Source of the DNA: JAJXTN01 sp038230895
GTDB lineage: Bacteria; Patescibacteriota; Saccharimonadia; Saccharimonadales; UBA4665
Length of the DNA: 64,000 bases
Direction: 5' to 3'
Assembly: GCA_038230895.1 (NCBI GenBank)
Contig: JBBRMJ010000003.1
Span: 22,781-86,780 of the forward strand
Shown: positions 28,101-36,513 of the stretch, piece by piece
Position numbering within the stretch: the stretch's first letter is position 1
How the letters are laid out: each line of letters begins with the position of its first letter
Notes under the pieces: generated by a model
The model's input: only the letters and a program-made list of their open reading frames with translations
The model's database searches: none
Told to the model about the DNA's origin: nothing
Program-made: the position numbers and the translations under genes

Positions 28101-28737
28101 CGCCTTCCAAGAGCGCACGACGGTCGGCAGCATGTACATGATTAAGCTTAATCATATGGTGGCCGATAAGATTCACGCTCGTTCAACTGGTCCATACACT
28201 ATGGTCACGCAACAGCCACTCGGTGGTAAAGCCCAAAACGGTGGCCAGCGCTTCGGCGAAATGGAAGTTTGGGCTCTCGAAGCTTATGGCGCCGCAACGA
28301 CGCTGCAAGAAATGTTGACAATCAAGTCCGATGACGTCTATGGACGTAGTAAAGCTTACGAGTCAATCATCAAGAAGACAGCAATTGTCGGTCCAAAAGT
28401 CCCTGAGAGTTTCAATGTTCTCGTGAAGGAATTGCAAGGTCTTGGACTGAAGGTCGACCTCGTTCATTCTGACCGTGTCGTTGACGCCGAGGATGTCTTA
28501 GCCAGCAATATTCATGAAGCAGCGACGCATCCCGTCGAAGTCGAAATGCCAGTCGCCGCAATTTCGGAAATCGACGTGACTGAAGAGTCTGTCGCTGACG
28601 ACTTCAGTGTGGTGACGGCAGATGACGATTTGACTGCCATAGGTGATGATGCGACTACCACTGACGGCGACGCCGCCTTGGTGACTGCTGATGATGAGAC
28701 CACCGCAACCAATGTAACCGAAGGGGAGGAGGCCTAA
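25135..28737 (+). CDS. rpoB: DNA-directed RNA polymerase subunit beta
   Basis: A 1200-residue catalytic-core subunit. It has the rifampicin-region sequence SSQLSQFMDQINPLSE followed by HKRR, the GERMEV-type GQRFGEMEVWALEAYGA segment, and the KIAVGDKLGGRHGNKG motif. The Asp, His and Ser positions classically tied to rifampicin contact are kept. The last about 60 residues form an acidic Asp/Thr/Ala-rich tail not found in E. coli. ATG 25135 opens MAKTTVKTT; a TTG four codons earlier is possible. rpoC follows after one base. Confidence 0.97.
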   Translation: MAKTTVKTTVKTSKTSGSRVFFTRPDDALDLPSLVDHQNKSFQWFVAEGLGELLAEISPIDDYTGTKLSLVFKDYRFGDPKLSEADARENNVSYEAPLMANVELTNKVTGEVKEQEIYLGDYPWMTTRGTFVINGAERVVVSQLIRSAGVFFTADPHGTTSLYGAKVIPGRGAWLEFETAANGAIYVKIDRKRKIAVTTLLRSLGVTEARMHETFKHVDTGKTSYLEATLEKDPTHGQNDALIEVYRRLRPGDLATVDNAKSLIENMFYNYKRFDFSRVGRYKINKRLDLKVTNTIENRVMRLEDIEAIIAEVMRLNNTQEPADDIDSLANRRVKLVGELVQRQFRIGLLRMERNTKDRMSMSEIETVAPGQLINARPVVAAVREFFASSQLSQFMDQINPLSELAHKRRLSSMGPGGLSRERAGFEVRDAHATHYGRICAVETPEGANIGLVLNLANFARVNDYGFVETPYRKVLNAVTAKDATGHIAADDLLDEKGKVIVKAGAKITGADAAKLAKVANKVTWPIKAQVTTEVVYLDAYDEYSVIIAGGGSEVDENGYFVEERVSARLMQKSGEFDANDVTHMDASRNQIIGSSAGLIPFIEKNYVYRSLMGSNQQRQAVPLIQPRSPIVGTGLERVAAHNTGQVILAEGVGEVTQANAQAVVVKYKEGSVTYEPQRFVRSNEGTSVNQKVVVSTGDKVKDGDVLIEGMSIAEGELALGKDLIVAFMPWAGYNFEDAIIISRKLVEDDTLTSVHIVDFMIEVRETKLGPEIVTRDIPNVSEETLRHLDDDGIVRIGAEVHPGDILVGKITPKGEQELSSEERLLRAIFGEKAKEVRDTSQRMSNGKHGKVVGVKVFSRENGHELKAGVIMQIQVFVAQMRKIAVGDKLGGRHGNKGVIARILPVEDMPFMEDGTPVEIVLNPLGVPSRMNVGQLFETHLGMAARALGMKVASPSFNGVPVSKIQELLKEANLPEDGKQQLFDGRTGDAFQERTTVGSMYMIKLNHMVADKIHARSTGPYTMVTQQPLGGKAQNGGQRFGEMEVWALEAYGAATTLQEMLTIKSDDVYGRSKAYESIIKKTAIVGPKVPESFNVLVKELQGLGLKVDLVHSDRVVDAEDVLASNIHEAATHPVEVEMPVAAISEIDVTEESVADDFSVVTADDDLTAIGDDATTTDGDAALVTADDETTATNVTEGEEA

Positions 28738-28738
28738 G

Positions 28739-31700
28739 ATGATACCACAACGCTATGCCAACAATGGTACCGACATCGCTGATTTCGACGCTGTGCGCCT
28801 CGCCGTAGCTAGTCCAGACGACATTATTGACTGGAGCTATGGTGAAGTCACCAAGCCCGAAACCATTAACTACCGCACTCAGAAACCGGAACGCGATGGC
28901 CTCTTCTGTGAGCGCATCTTCGGTCCAGTCAAGGATATTAACCCCCACGATGCCAAGTACAAGGGTGTTCGTAGCCGTGAAGCCGCTGTTGATAAGAACG
29001 GTGAGCTGGTTACTCGCAGTATTGTTCGCCGCGAACGCATGGGCCACATCAGTCTGGCTGTACCTGTGGCTCACATTTGGTTCCTGCGCGGTACCCCTTC
29101 GGCCATCGGCCTATTACTGGGTATGACCGTCAAGAACCTGGAACGCGTCGCCTACTTCGCTGCTTACATCATTAAGTCAGTCGATATGACCAAGCGCGCC
29201 CAGCTGCTAACTGACAAAGAGGCAGAATTTGCCGCTGCTAAAGAAGCTATCAAACTGCGCTTTGAGAAAGAAGCTGAAGCTGAAGAAGCCAATGTCAAAG
29301 CCTTGGCCGAGATGCAGACCAAGGAAATCGAAGAAGTCACCAAAGACTTTGAACTGTACCGTGACCAACTGACTGCCTTGGAGAAACTACGTCTGATTAA
29401 TGAGACTGATTTCCGCAACTTGCCTGATGAAATGCGCGCCTTGACCACTGTTGGTATGGGTGGCGCCGCCCTCAAGGACCTGCTGACCGAGATTGATCTT
29501 AAAGACTTGATTGCCGAGCTGAGCACTGAAGCCGAAGAAGCCAAGGGCCAGCGCAAGAAGAAGCTGATGAAGCGTTTGCGATTACTGGAGAGCATGGACC
29601 GTGCCGGCATCAAGCCCAGCAGCATGTGCCTTAGTGTCTTGCCAGTTATTCCTCCAGATCTGCGCCCAATGGTCCAGCTGACCGGTGGCCGTTTCGCGAC
29701 CTCTGACCTGAACGATCTCTACCGCCGTGTCATTAACCGCAACAACCGTCTGAAGAAGCTGATGGACCTCAACGCGCCGGAAGTTATCCGTCGCAATGAG
29801 CAACGTATGCTCCAAGAAGCCGTTGACGCCTTGATCGACAACAACAGCGCTCGTAGTGGCCGCGCCGTCGCCGCCACTGGCCAGCGTCGTCGCCTAAAGT
29901 CCCTCAGTGACATGCTGAAGGGCAAGCAAGGCCGTTTCCGACAGAACTTGCTCGGTAAGCGCGTTGACTACTCTGGTCGCTCGGTGATTGTCGCCGGCCC
30001 AGAGCTCAAGATCAACCAATGTGGTTTGCCAAAAATGATGGCTTTGGAGCTGTTCAAACCATTCGTGATTGGTGAATTGATTGCTCGTGAACAAGCCCAC
30101 AACATTCGCAGCGCCTCTCGCCTTATTGAGATGGCCGAAACTGTGGTTTGGGATGCGCTTGATGAAGTCATTAAGGGTAAGTACGTACTTCTGAACCGCG
30201 CACCATCCTTGCACCGCCTCAGTATTCAGGCATTTATGCCGGTACTGATTGAAGGCCGTGCCATTCAGTTGCACCCATTGGTCTGTAAGGGCTTTAACGC
30301 CGACTTTGATGGTGACCAAATGGCCGTTCACCTTCCACTTAGTGACGCCGCCCAGGAAGAGGCTCGCACCATCATGGCTGCGAACCGTAACCTGCTCAAG
30401 CCAGCTGATGGTTCGCCAATTCTGCACATTGAGCAAGATATCGTCCTTGGTTGTTACTACTTGACCTACGAACGACCAAATACCGACCCCAACAAGATTT
30501 TCCGCTTCTCTAGCCTCGATGAGGCGTTGATGGCCAAAGATAACAACGTCATCAACTTGCAGAGCTATGTTCGCCTGCCATTCCGTGGTGAAGTTCGCCA
30601 GACCACACTTGGTCGCGTGCTGTTCAATGAAACCTTCCCCGAAGACTTCCCATTCCAAGATGAAGCTATGACCAAGAAGCGTCTGCAAAAAGTCATGAGT
30701 CAGGTCTACACCACCTATGGCCAAGAAATCACCGCTGAAATCGCCGACGACCTCAAGGACATCGGTTTTGATTACGCCACACAATCTGGGCTCAGCATGG
30801 GCATGGGTGACTTTGCGCCAATCAAGGGCAAGGACGAGTTGCTGGAACAGGGTGAAGTTCGCTCCGCCGCTATCTCCGAACAATACGAAGAAGGCTTCAT
30901 CACCGATGAAGAGCGCTACCGCCTCACCGTCGAAAACTGGAAGAAGATTGATAACCAAGTCCAGGAAATGCTATCCAAACAAATGGCTGGTGAAGACTCG
31001 TCAATGTCCATCGCCATCACCTCAGGTGCTCGCGGTAACATCTCTCAGATGAAAATGTGTGTCGGTATGCTCGGTGTCTTCTCAGATGCCGCTGGTAATC
31101 CGATTGAGCTACCTATCAAGGCTGGCTACATCGAAGGCCTCAACCCACTGGAGTACTTCACCGGTACTCGTGGTACTCGAAAGGCGCTGATTGACATCGC
31201 CCTCAAAACTGCCGATGCTGGTTACCTGACTCGTCGTTTAGTTGACGTCTCTCAAGATGTCTTCACCCTCGACGAAGGTACACCTGATCCTGGTTTTGCG
31301 ATGTTACGAGCCGACGCCGAAGAGATTGGTGTCAGTTACGCTTCACGTCTGATTGGTCGCTTCGCGGCTGAAGCCATCAAGGGCTTTGTCAAAAAGGGCC
31401 AACTCATGACGGCTGAGATTGCTGAAGCATTAGCCGCCGATGACAAGATCGATGGCATCAAGATCATGAGTGCCCTCAGTGGTACCAGTGTTCGTGGTGT
31501 GTCTCGCAAGTCCTATGGTGTTGACCCTGCTACTGGTTTGCTGGTCGCTGACCATCACCCGATTGGTGTCATCGCTGCTCAGAGTATTGGTGAGCCTGGT
31601 ACGCAGCTGAGCTTGGACTCCAAGCACCGTTCTGGTGCCGTCCTGGCCGATGATACGGCCCAAGGTTTGAGCCGTATTGAAGAGCTATTTGAAGTCCGTT

Positions 31701-32590
31701 CACCGAAGGGGCAAGCCTACTTAACCGAGATTGCTGGCCTGGCCAACACTTGGGAAGAAGGTGACCACTATGTCGTCCAAGTTACCGCCGATACCAAAGA
31801 GAAAGTCACGCTGAAACTTGGTGAGCGCAAAGCCCACCTCAAAACTGGTGCTGATGTCTCAGCTGGCGATGTCGTTGCTGCCCTGGAAGATGCCTCAGAG
31901 CCTCTGATTGCACCAATGGCCGGCAAAGCCCAGGTGACTGACAAAGCGGTCATCATCGTCCCGACGAGCCAGAGTGTGGTCCGTTACGAAATCCCTGGCT
32001 TTAAGCAACTACATGTCCAAGATGGTGACACCGTTATCCCAGGCCAACGCCTGACCAATGGCTCCATCAACCTGCACGATCTGATGCGCCTGCAAGGTGT
32101 CGAGCCTACCCAGCGCTACATCATGAACGAAATCCTCAGGATCTTCGCTGCGCAAGGCCAGAACATTGCCGACAAGCACCTCGAGATCATCGTTCGCCAG
32201 ATGTTTAGTCGTGTTCAAGTCGAAGAAGCTGGTGACAGTGAATTCGTGACCGGTGACATCGTCAGTAAGCTAGCCGTCGCCGAAGCCAATGAACTATTAA
32301 TTGCCGCTAAGAAGAGCCCAGCCAAGCCAACCCAGTTGTTACTCGGCATCACTAAGGCCTCACTGAGCACCGATTCCTTCCTGAGTGCTGCATCCTTCCA
32401 GGACACCACCCGTGTCTTGATTGGTGCCGCCACCAGTGGTAAGATCGATCGCCTCTACGGCCTGAAAGAGAATGTCATCCTCGGTCGCAAGATCCCAGTT
32501 GGTACCGGTGTTAAACCGGAAGTTGACGAAGAGCTGAGTGAGTTAGCTGCTGAAGCCGATGAAATCATCGGTGAACCCGTCGTCGTTTAG
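28739..32590 (+). CDS. rpoC: DNA-directed RNA polymerase subunit beta-prime
   Basis: A 1283-residue catalytic subunit with the metal-binding loop NADFDGDQMAVH and the bridge-helix/trigger-loop region ending GVIAAQSIGEPGTQLS. Both usual zinc sites look lost: between residues 66 and 92, where four cysteines of the N-terminal zinc ribbon are expected, there is none; and near 915-928 the usual TCxxxxGVCxxCYG reads TSVRGVSRKSYG, with Ser in place of Cys. Elsewhere the protein is normal. It also has a charged coiled-coil insert (about 155-215). It lies one base after rpoB, as in the usual operon. Confidence 0.97.
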   Translation: MIPQRYANNGTDIADFDAVRLAVASPDDIIDWSYGEVTKPETINYRTQKPERDGLFCERIFGPVKDINPHDAKYKGVRSREAAVDKNGELVTRSIVRRERMGHISLAVPVAHIWFLRGTPSAIGLLLGMTVKNLERVAYFAAYIIKSVDMTKRAQLLTDKEAEFAAAKEAIKLRFEKEAEAEEANVKALAEMQTKEIEEVTKDFELYRDQLTALEKLRLINETDFRNLPDEMRALTTVGMGGAALKDLLTEIDLKDLIAELSTEAEEAKGQRKKKLMKRLRLLESMDRAGIKPSSMCLSVLPVIPPDLRPMVQLTGGRFATSDLNDLYRRVINRNNRLKKLMDLNAPEVIRRNEQRMLQEAVDALIDNNSARSGRAVAATGQRRRLKSLSDMLKGKQGRFRQNLLGKRVDYSGRSVIVAGPELKINQCGLPKMMALELFKPFVIGELIAREQAHNIRSASRLIEMAETVVWDALDEVIKGKYVLLNRAPSLHRLSIQAFMPVLIEGRAIQLHPLVCKGFNADFDGDQMAVHLPLSDAAQEEARTIMAANRNLLKPADGSPILHIEQDIVLGCYYLTYERPNTDPNKIFRFSSLDEALMAKDNNVINLQSYVRLPFRGEVRQTTLGRVLFNETFPEDFPFQDEAMTKKRLQKVMSQVYTTYGQEITAEIADDLKDIGFDYATQSGLSMGMGDFAPIKGKDELLEQGEVRSAAISEQYEEGFITDEERYRLTVENWKKIDNQVQEMLSKQMAGEDSSMSIAITSGARGNISQMKMCVGMLGVFSDAAGNPIELPIKAGYIEGLNPLEYFTGTRGTRKALIDIALKTADAGYLTRRLVDVSQDVFTLDEGTPDPGFAMLRADAEEIGVSYASRLIGRFAAEAIKGFVKKGQLMTAEIAEALAADDKIDGIKIMSALSGTSVRGVSRKSYGVDPATGLLVADHHPIGVIAAQSIGEPGTQLSLDSKHRSGAVLADDTAQGLSRIEELFEVRSPKGQAYLTEIAGLANTWEEGDHYVVQVTADTKEKVTLKLGERKAHLKTGADVSAGDVVAALEDASEPLIAPMAGKAQVTDKAVIIVPTSQSVVRYEIPGFKQLHVQDGDTVIPGQRLTNGSINLHDLMRLQGVEPTQRYIMNEILRIFAAQGQNIADKHLEIIVRQMFSRVQVEEAGDSEFVTGDIVSKLAVAEANELLIAAKKSPAKPTQLLLGITKASLSTDSFLSAASFQDTTRVLIGAATSGKIDRLYGLKENVILGRKIPVGTGVKPEVDEELSELAAEADEIIGEPVVV

Positions 32591-32594
32591 CTAG

Positions 32595-32623
32595 TTGTCA
32601 AGACTGCGCCCATCTGTTACAAT
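32595..32623 (+). promoter_or_regulatory. Promoter of the rpsL (str) operon
   Basis: TTGTCA (32595-32600), 17-base spacer, TACAAT (32618-32623). The leader to ATG 32705 is about 75 nt. Confidence 0.7.
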
Positions 32624-32704
32624 AGGTCCATAACATAAGCAATCCGAGCCAGGGCAGTAGGCATGCTCCCCGCCGCAGCAGATTGCAACCGTAGAAGGAG
32701 TCAA

Positions 32705-33118
32705 ATGCCAACAATCAATCAGTTAGTGCGCAAACCGCGTGTCAAGGTGACCCACAAAACCAAGTCACCAGCCATGCAACGCGTCACTAACAACCTCAAA
32801 ACTCGTAACTACGAGAAGCCAGCGCCCTTCAAGCGCGGCGTCTGTGTCAAAGTGACGACCAAAACCCCGAAGAAGCCAAACTCAGCCCTGCGTAAGGTCG
32901 CCCGCGTGCGCCTCAGCAATGGCTACGAAGTCTGGGCTTACATTGGTGGTGAGGGTCACAACCTGCAAGAGCACGCCGTCGTCTTAGTCCGTGGTGGCCG
33001 CGTCAAGGACTTACCGGGTGTGCGTTACCACATTGTTCGTGGCAGCCTTGACCTTCAAGGTGTCCAGAACCGCAAACAGGGCCGCAGCAAGTACGGCGCC
33101 AAGAAAGACGGTAAATAG
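32705..33118 (+). CDS. rpsL: 30S ribosomal protein uS12
   Basis: A 137-residue decoding-centre protein, beginning MPTINQLVRKPR and containing KKPNSALRKVARVRLS and IGGEGHNLQEH. The streptomycin-contact Lys in TPKKPNS is present. ATG 32705 follows AGAAGGAG; the frame stays open to an upstream ATG at 32663, but the ribosome-binding site and family start decide for 32705. First gene of the str operon. Confidence 0.97.
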   Translation: MPTINQLVRKPRVKVTHKTKSPAMQRVTNNLKTRNYEKPAPFKRGVCVKVTTKTPKKPNSALRKVARVRLSNGYEVWAYIGGEGHNLQEHAVVLVRGGRVKDLPGVRYHIVRGSLDLQGVQNRKQGRSKYGAKKDGK

Positions 33119-33120
33119 TC

Positions 33121-33600
33121 ATGCCACGCAAGAAGACCGCCTCATTAGTTCGTGATATCCCGGGTGACCGATTGTATGACAGTATTCAATTGCAGCGCTT
33201 CATTAACCGTGTCATGTTGAATGGTAAGAAGCAATTGGCTGAACGCCTCGTTTACAACGCATTGGAGAAGTCTGCTAAGAAGCTGAAGGTGGACAACCCA
33301 CTGGAAGTTTTCGAGCAAGCTTTCAAAAACGTCCAACCACACATGGAGACTCGTTCTCGTCGTGTCGGTGGCGCCAACTATCAGATTCCGTTTGAAGTTC
33401 GTGGCCAACGCCAAAGTCACCTGACCATTATGTGGTTCGTGGCCGCCTGCCGAGCCCGTAAGGGTATTGGCATGGAAGACCGTATCGCTGCAGAGTTAAT
33501 GGACGCTTACAACAACCAGGGTGCGGCGGTTAAGAAGCGTGAAGACGTCCACAAGATGGCCGACGCCAACCGCGCCTTTGCCCACTTCGCGAGAACCTAA
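33121..33600 (+). CDS. rpsG: 30S ribosomal protein uS7
   Basis: A 159-residue 16S rRNA 3'-domain assembly protein. It begins MPRKKTA and has NGKKQLAERLVYNAL and the signature stretch RVGGANYQIPFEVR. Two bases after rpsL and four bases before a 55-codon gene. Confidence 0.97.
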   Translation: MPRKKTASLVRDIPGDRLYDSIQLQRFINRVMLNGKKQLAERLVYNALEKSAKKLKVDNPLEVFEQAFKNVQPHMETRSRRVGGANYQIPFEVRGQRQSHLTIMWFVAACRARKGIGMEDRIAAELMDAYNNQGAAVKKREDVHKMADANRAFAHFART

Positions 33601-33604
33601 CGCA

Positions 33605-33772
33605 ATGCCCGAGAAAGCTCAGACACCTCGACAGTTAGCCGACGATAGAGTTCATGATTTAGCACAACGCGCGCTGGACTCGATTAAAAAACCTGGTGAC
33701 CCAACGCGCATGCCCAATAGTGTTTTGAATTTGATTGATGAACACGGTCAAGAGCTACAACTCCCCGATTAA
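33605..33772 (+). CDS. Hypothetical 55-residue protein inside the str operon
   Basis: I do not recognise this protein. ATG 33605 lies 4 bases after the rpsG stop and the gene ends 20 bases before fusA, so it must be co-transcribed with both. It is predicted mostly helical and charged, with ADDRVHDLAQRALDSIKK at about 12-29; no cysteines, no membrane segment. An open frame extends upstream into rpsG but the compact operon spacing supports 33605. No strong ribosome-binding site, so coupling to rpsG is likely. Confidence 0.6.
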   Translation: MPEKAQTPRQLADDRVHDLAQRALDSIKKPGDPTRMPNSVLNLIDEHGQELQLPD

Positions 33773-33792
33773 TAAAAGATAAGAAGGACTAT

Positions 33793-35880
33793 ATGGCTGA
33801 CAAGAAAACCCCAATGGACAAAATTCGTAACCTCGGCATTATTGCCCACATTGATGCTGGCAAGACGACAACCACTGAGGGTATCTTGTATCGCACCGGT
33901 CTCAATCACAAGATTGGCGCCGTGCATGATGGCGAAACGACGACTGACTGGATGGCTCAGGAGCGCGAGCGCGGTATTACCATTGTTGCCGCTTCCGTTA
34001 CCTGTTTCTGGCAAGGCAACCAGATCAACATTATCGATACACCAGGTCACATCGACTTTACCGTCGAAGTGGAGCGCTCATTACGCGTCCTGGACGGTGC
34101 TTGCGTGGTCTTCGATGGCAAGATGGGTGTGGAATCTCAATCCGAGACTGTCTGGCGCCAAGCCGACAAGTACGGCGTACCTCGAATCTGTTTCATCAAC
34201 AAGATCAACCAAACCGGTGGCGACTTCTACAAGTCTCTCGACACCATTCACGCCCGCTTGAGCAAGAACGCGTTCCCAGTTCACTTGCCGATCGGCTTCG
34301 AACAATCTATTAACGGCATTATTGATTTGGTGGAGATGAAAGCCTTCACCTACAAAGACTTTACTGATAAAGCCCTGGTTGAGGCAGAAATTCCAGCTGA
34401 CATGATGGACAAAGTTAAAAAGTACCGCTCATTGCTCGTTGAGAACGCGGTTGCTGAAGATGAAGCCATGTTGGAGAAATACTTCGAAGTTGGTGAGGAA
34501 GGCTTGAGCGTCGAAGAAATCAAGCAAGCTATTCGTACTGCGGTATTATCTGGTAAGTTCTTCGCGGTCACCGGTGGCGATGGCCGTGGCGTCATCGTCG
34601 AGAAAGTCCTCGACATGGTCAATGACTACTTGCCCAGCCCACTCGACCGTGGTTCGACATGGGGTACTCACCCGAAGACTGGCGATAAAGTCGAGCGCAA
34701 ACCGTCAGAAAGTGAACCGTTTGCGTCACTCGCTTTCAAGATTACTACCGATCCCTTTGTTGGTAAGCTCGCGTATTTCCGCGTTTATTCTGGAACGTTA
34801 GCCGCCGGTTCCTACGTACTTAACAGTTCTACAGGTGAAAAAGAGCGTGTCGGCCGTATTGTCCGCCTGCAAGCTGATAAACGAGCAGATGTGACTGCAG
34901 TGGGTGCTGGTGACATCGCCGCTATCGTGGGCCTCAAAGGTACGACTACCGGTCACACCCTCTGTGACCCGAATAACCCGATCGTCCTCGAAAGCATTAC
35001 CTTCCCAGAGCCGCCAGTATCGATCGCCATTGAGCCAAAGACCAAAGCTGACCAAGAGAAGATGAGCATTGCCATGCAGCGTTTGGCTGAGGAAGACCCG
35101 ACATTCCGAATTCGTGTTGACGAAGAAACCGGTCAAACTATCATCTCAGGAATGGGTGAGTTACACCTAGAAATCATCGTCGATCGTATGAAGCGGGAAT
35201 TTAATGTTGAAGCCAATGTCGGCCAACCGCAAGTCGCATACCGGGAATCAGTCCGCAAGAGCGGCATCGAAGTCCAGGGCAAGTTCGTCCGCCAGAGTGG
35301 TGGTCGTGGACAATATGGCGATGTCTGGTTGCGAATCAGCCAAAATGAGCCTGGTAAGGGCTTCGAATTCATCAACTCTATCAAGGGTGGTGTTGTCCCA
35401 AGTGAGTACATCAAGCCGGTAGAGCAGGGCATCATTGAAGCCATGTCCAACGGTGTCCTTGCCGGTTATCCGGTGGTTGACGTCAAAGCCGAGCTGTACG
35501 ACGGGAGTTACCACGATGTTGACTCCAACGAAATGGCCTTTAAAATTGCTGGTTCAATGGCGCTTCAAGAAGGTGTTAGAAAAGCCGGTCCCGTCATTAT
35601 GGAACCAGTCATGAAAGTCGTCGTTGTCACACCAGAACAATTCATGGGTGACGTCATCGGTGACTTGAACGGCAAACGTGGTCGGATCGAAAGTATGGAA
35701 GACTTGTCCACGGGCATCAAAGAGATTACCGCATTTGTACCACTCGGTGAAATGTTCGGCTATACCACCAACTTGCGTAGCTCAACCCAGGGTCGAGCCA
35801 GCTCCAGCATGGAACTTGACCACTACGCCGACGTCCCGAACAACGTCGCAGAAGCCATCATCGCTAAGAACGCCAAGTAA
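33793..35880 (+). CDS. fusA: Translation elongation factor G
   Basis: A 695-residue GTPase that drives ribosomal translocation. G1 is AHIDAGKTTTTEG (about 17-29), the switch II motif is DTPGHIDF, and G4 is NKIN (a slight variant of NKxD with Asn at the last place). Domains II to V follow with normal length. AAGAAGGACTAT precedes ATG 33793. Confidence 0.97.
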   Translation: MADKKTPMDKIRNLGIIAHIDAGKTTTTEGILYRTGLNHKIGAVHDGETTTDWMAQERERGITIVAASVTCFWQGNQINIIDTPGHIDFTVEVERSLRVLDGACVVFDGKMGVESQSETVWRQADKYGVPRICFINKINQTGGDFYKSLDTIHARLSKNAFPVHLPIGFEQSINGIIDLVEMKAFTYKDFTDKALVEAEIPADMMDKVKKYRSLLVENAVAEDEAMLEKYFEVGEEGLSVEEIKQAIRTAVLSGKFFAVTGGDGRGVIVEKVLDMVNDYLPSPLDRGSTWGTHPKTGDKVERKPSESEPFASLAFKITTDPFVGKLAYFRVYSGTLAAGSYVLNSSTGEKERVGRIVRLQADKRADVTAVGAGDIAAIVGLKGTTTGHTLCDPNNPIVLESITFPEPPVSIAIEPKTKADQEKMSIAMQRLAEEDPTFRIRVDEETGQTIISGMGELHLEIIVDRMKREFNVEANVGQPQVAYRESVRKSGIEVQGKFVRQSGGRGQYGDVWLRISQNEPGKGFEFINSIKGGVVPSEYIKPVEQGIIEAMSNGVLAGYPVVDVKAELYDGSYHDVDSNEMAFKIAGSMALQEGVRKAGPVIMEPVMKVVVVTPEQFMGDVIGDLNGKRGRIESMEDLSTGIKEITAFVPLGEMFGYTTNLRSSTQGRASSSMELDHYADVPNNVAEAIIAKNAK

Positions 35881-35884
35881 TAGT

Positions 35885-36301
35885 ATGATCAGGCGAACCC
35901 AGTTTGGTCTACTAGAAACGAGCCCGGTGCTGGCAGTGATCGATCCGTCAATAGTGGAAGGTCTTCTAAATATGACGACCGGTCCACGAACTGACGATGA
36001 ACTCGCAAGTCGCCGTGCAATCTATGATGCCTTACCTCCGAAAATGGATGAGGCGTTCATCATGGGTATTGGTAAACAGGCGATAAGCGTTGCAGCCCTA
36101 CGCGTTCAGAGGGGCGTAGGTACTGTAAAATATCCCGAGATTCACGCGGTGAGGACCATTGCGGAATTATGCTTGCATCATGAAGGCTCAGAGAGCACAA
36201 CAGCCGGTAGTGTTATGCGCCATTTGCGAAACTCAGCTCAACCGAAGTTTATGGCCGGTATAGCACGGCTGCAACTTTCGCTCGAATATGCACGCATTTA
36301 A
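35885..36301 (+). CDS. Hypothetical protein, 138 aa
   Basis: I do not recognise this protein. ATG 35885 is 4 bases after the fusA stop, so it is probably co-transcribed with fusA; the open frame runs back into fusA but this start fits. It has mixed helices with PPKMDEAFIMGIGKQAISVA in the middle and a C-terminal FMAGIARLQLSLEYARI helix. No membrane segment. Confidence 0.6.
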   Translation: MIRRTQFGLLETSPVLAVIDPSIVEGLLNMTTGPRTDDELASRRAIYDALPPKMDEAFIMGIGKQAISVAALRVQRGVGTVKYPEIHAVRTIAELCLHHEGSESTTAGSVMRHLRNSAQPKFMAGIARLQLSLEYARI

Positions 36302-36316
36302 TACGACGACTGACTC

Positions 36317-36345
36317 TTTACAAACCTGGCTGTCTTGACTATAAT
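36317..36345 (+). promoter_or_regulatory. tuf promoter P1
   Basis: TTTACA (36317-36322), 17-base spacer, TATAAT (36340-36345). The block CTCTTTACAAAC around the -35 box is identical to that before infA (52431 region). A second TATAAT at 36373-36378 may be a downstream start site with a poor -35. Confidence 0.7.
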
Positions 36346-36400
36346 TACATCGGTAACTTGTGTGGGGTCTATTATAATGTTACTGATCGAGGAACATTAT

Positions 36401-36436
36401 ATGCCGAGACCAAGGTTGCAAGCAGATAGGAAATAG
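36401..36436 (+). CDS. Candidate leader peptide of tuf (11 aa)
   Basis: ATG 36401 is preceded by GAGGA with 7-base spacing and the frame reads MPRPRLQADRK then stop. It overlaps a hairpin (GGTTGC 36414-36419 with GCAACC 36436-36441), so its translation would disrupt that stem. Not proven to be translated. Confidence 0.35.
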   Translation: MPRPRLQADRK

Positions 36437-36513
36437 CAACCCTGGATCGAAGCGATATCCCCGTGCAATCAACAATTAAGTAAAGCTAACCAAGCTACAA
36501 GGAGCAAACCCCT

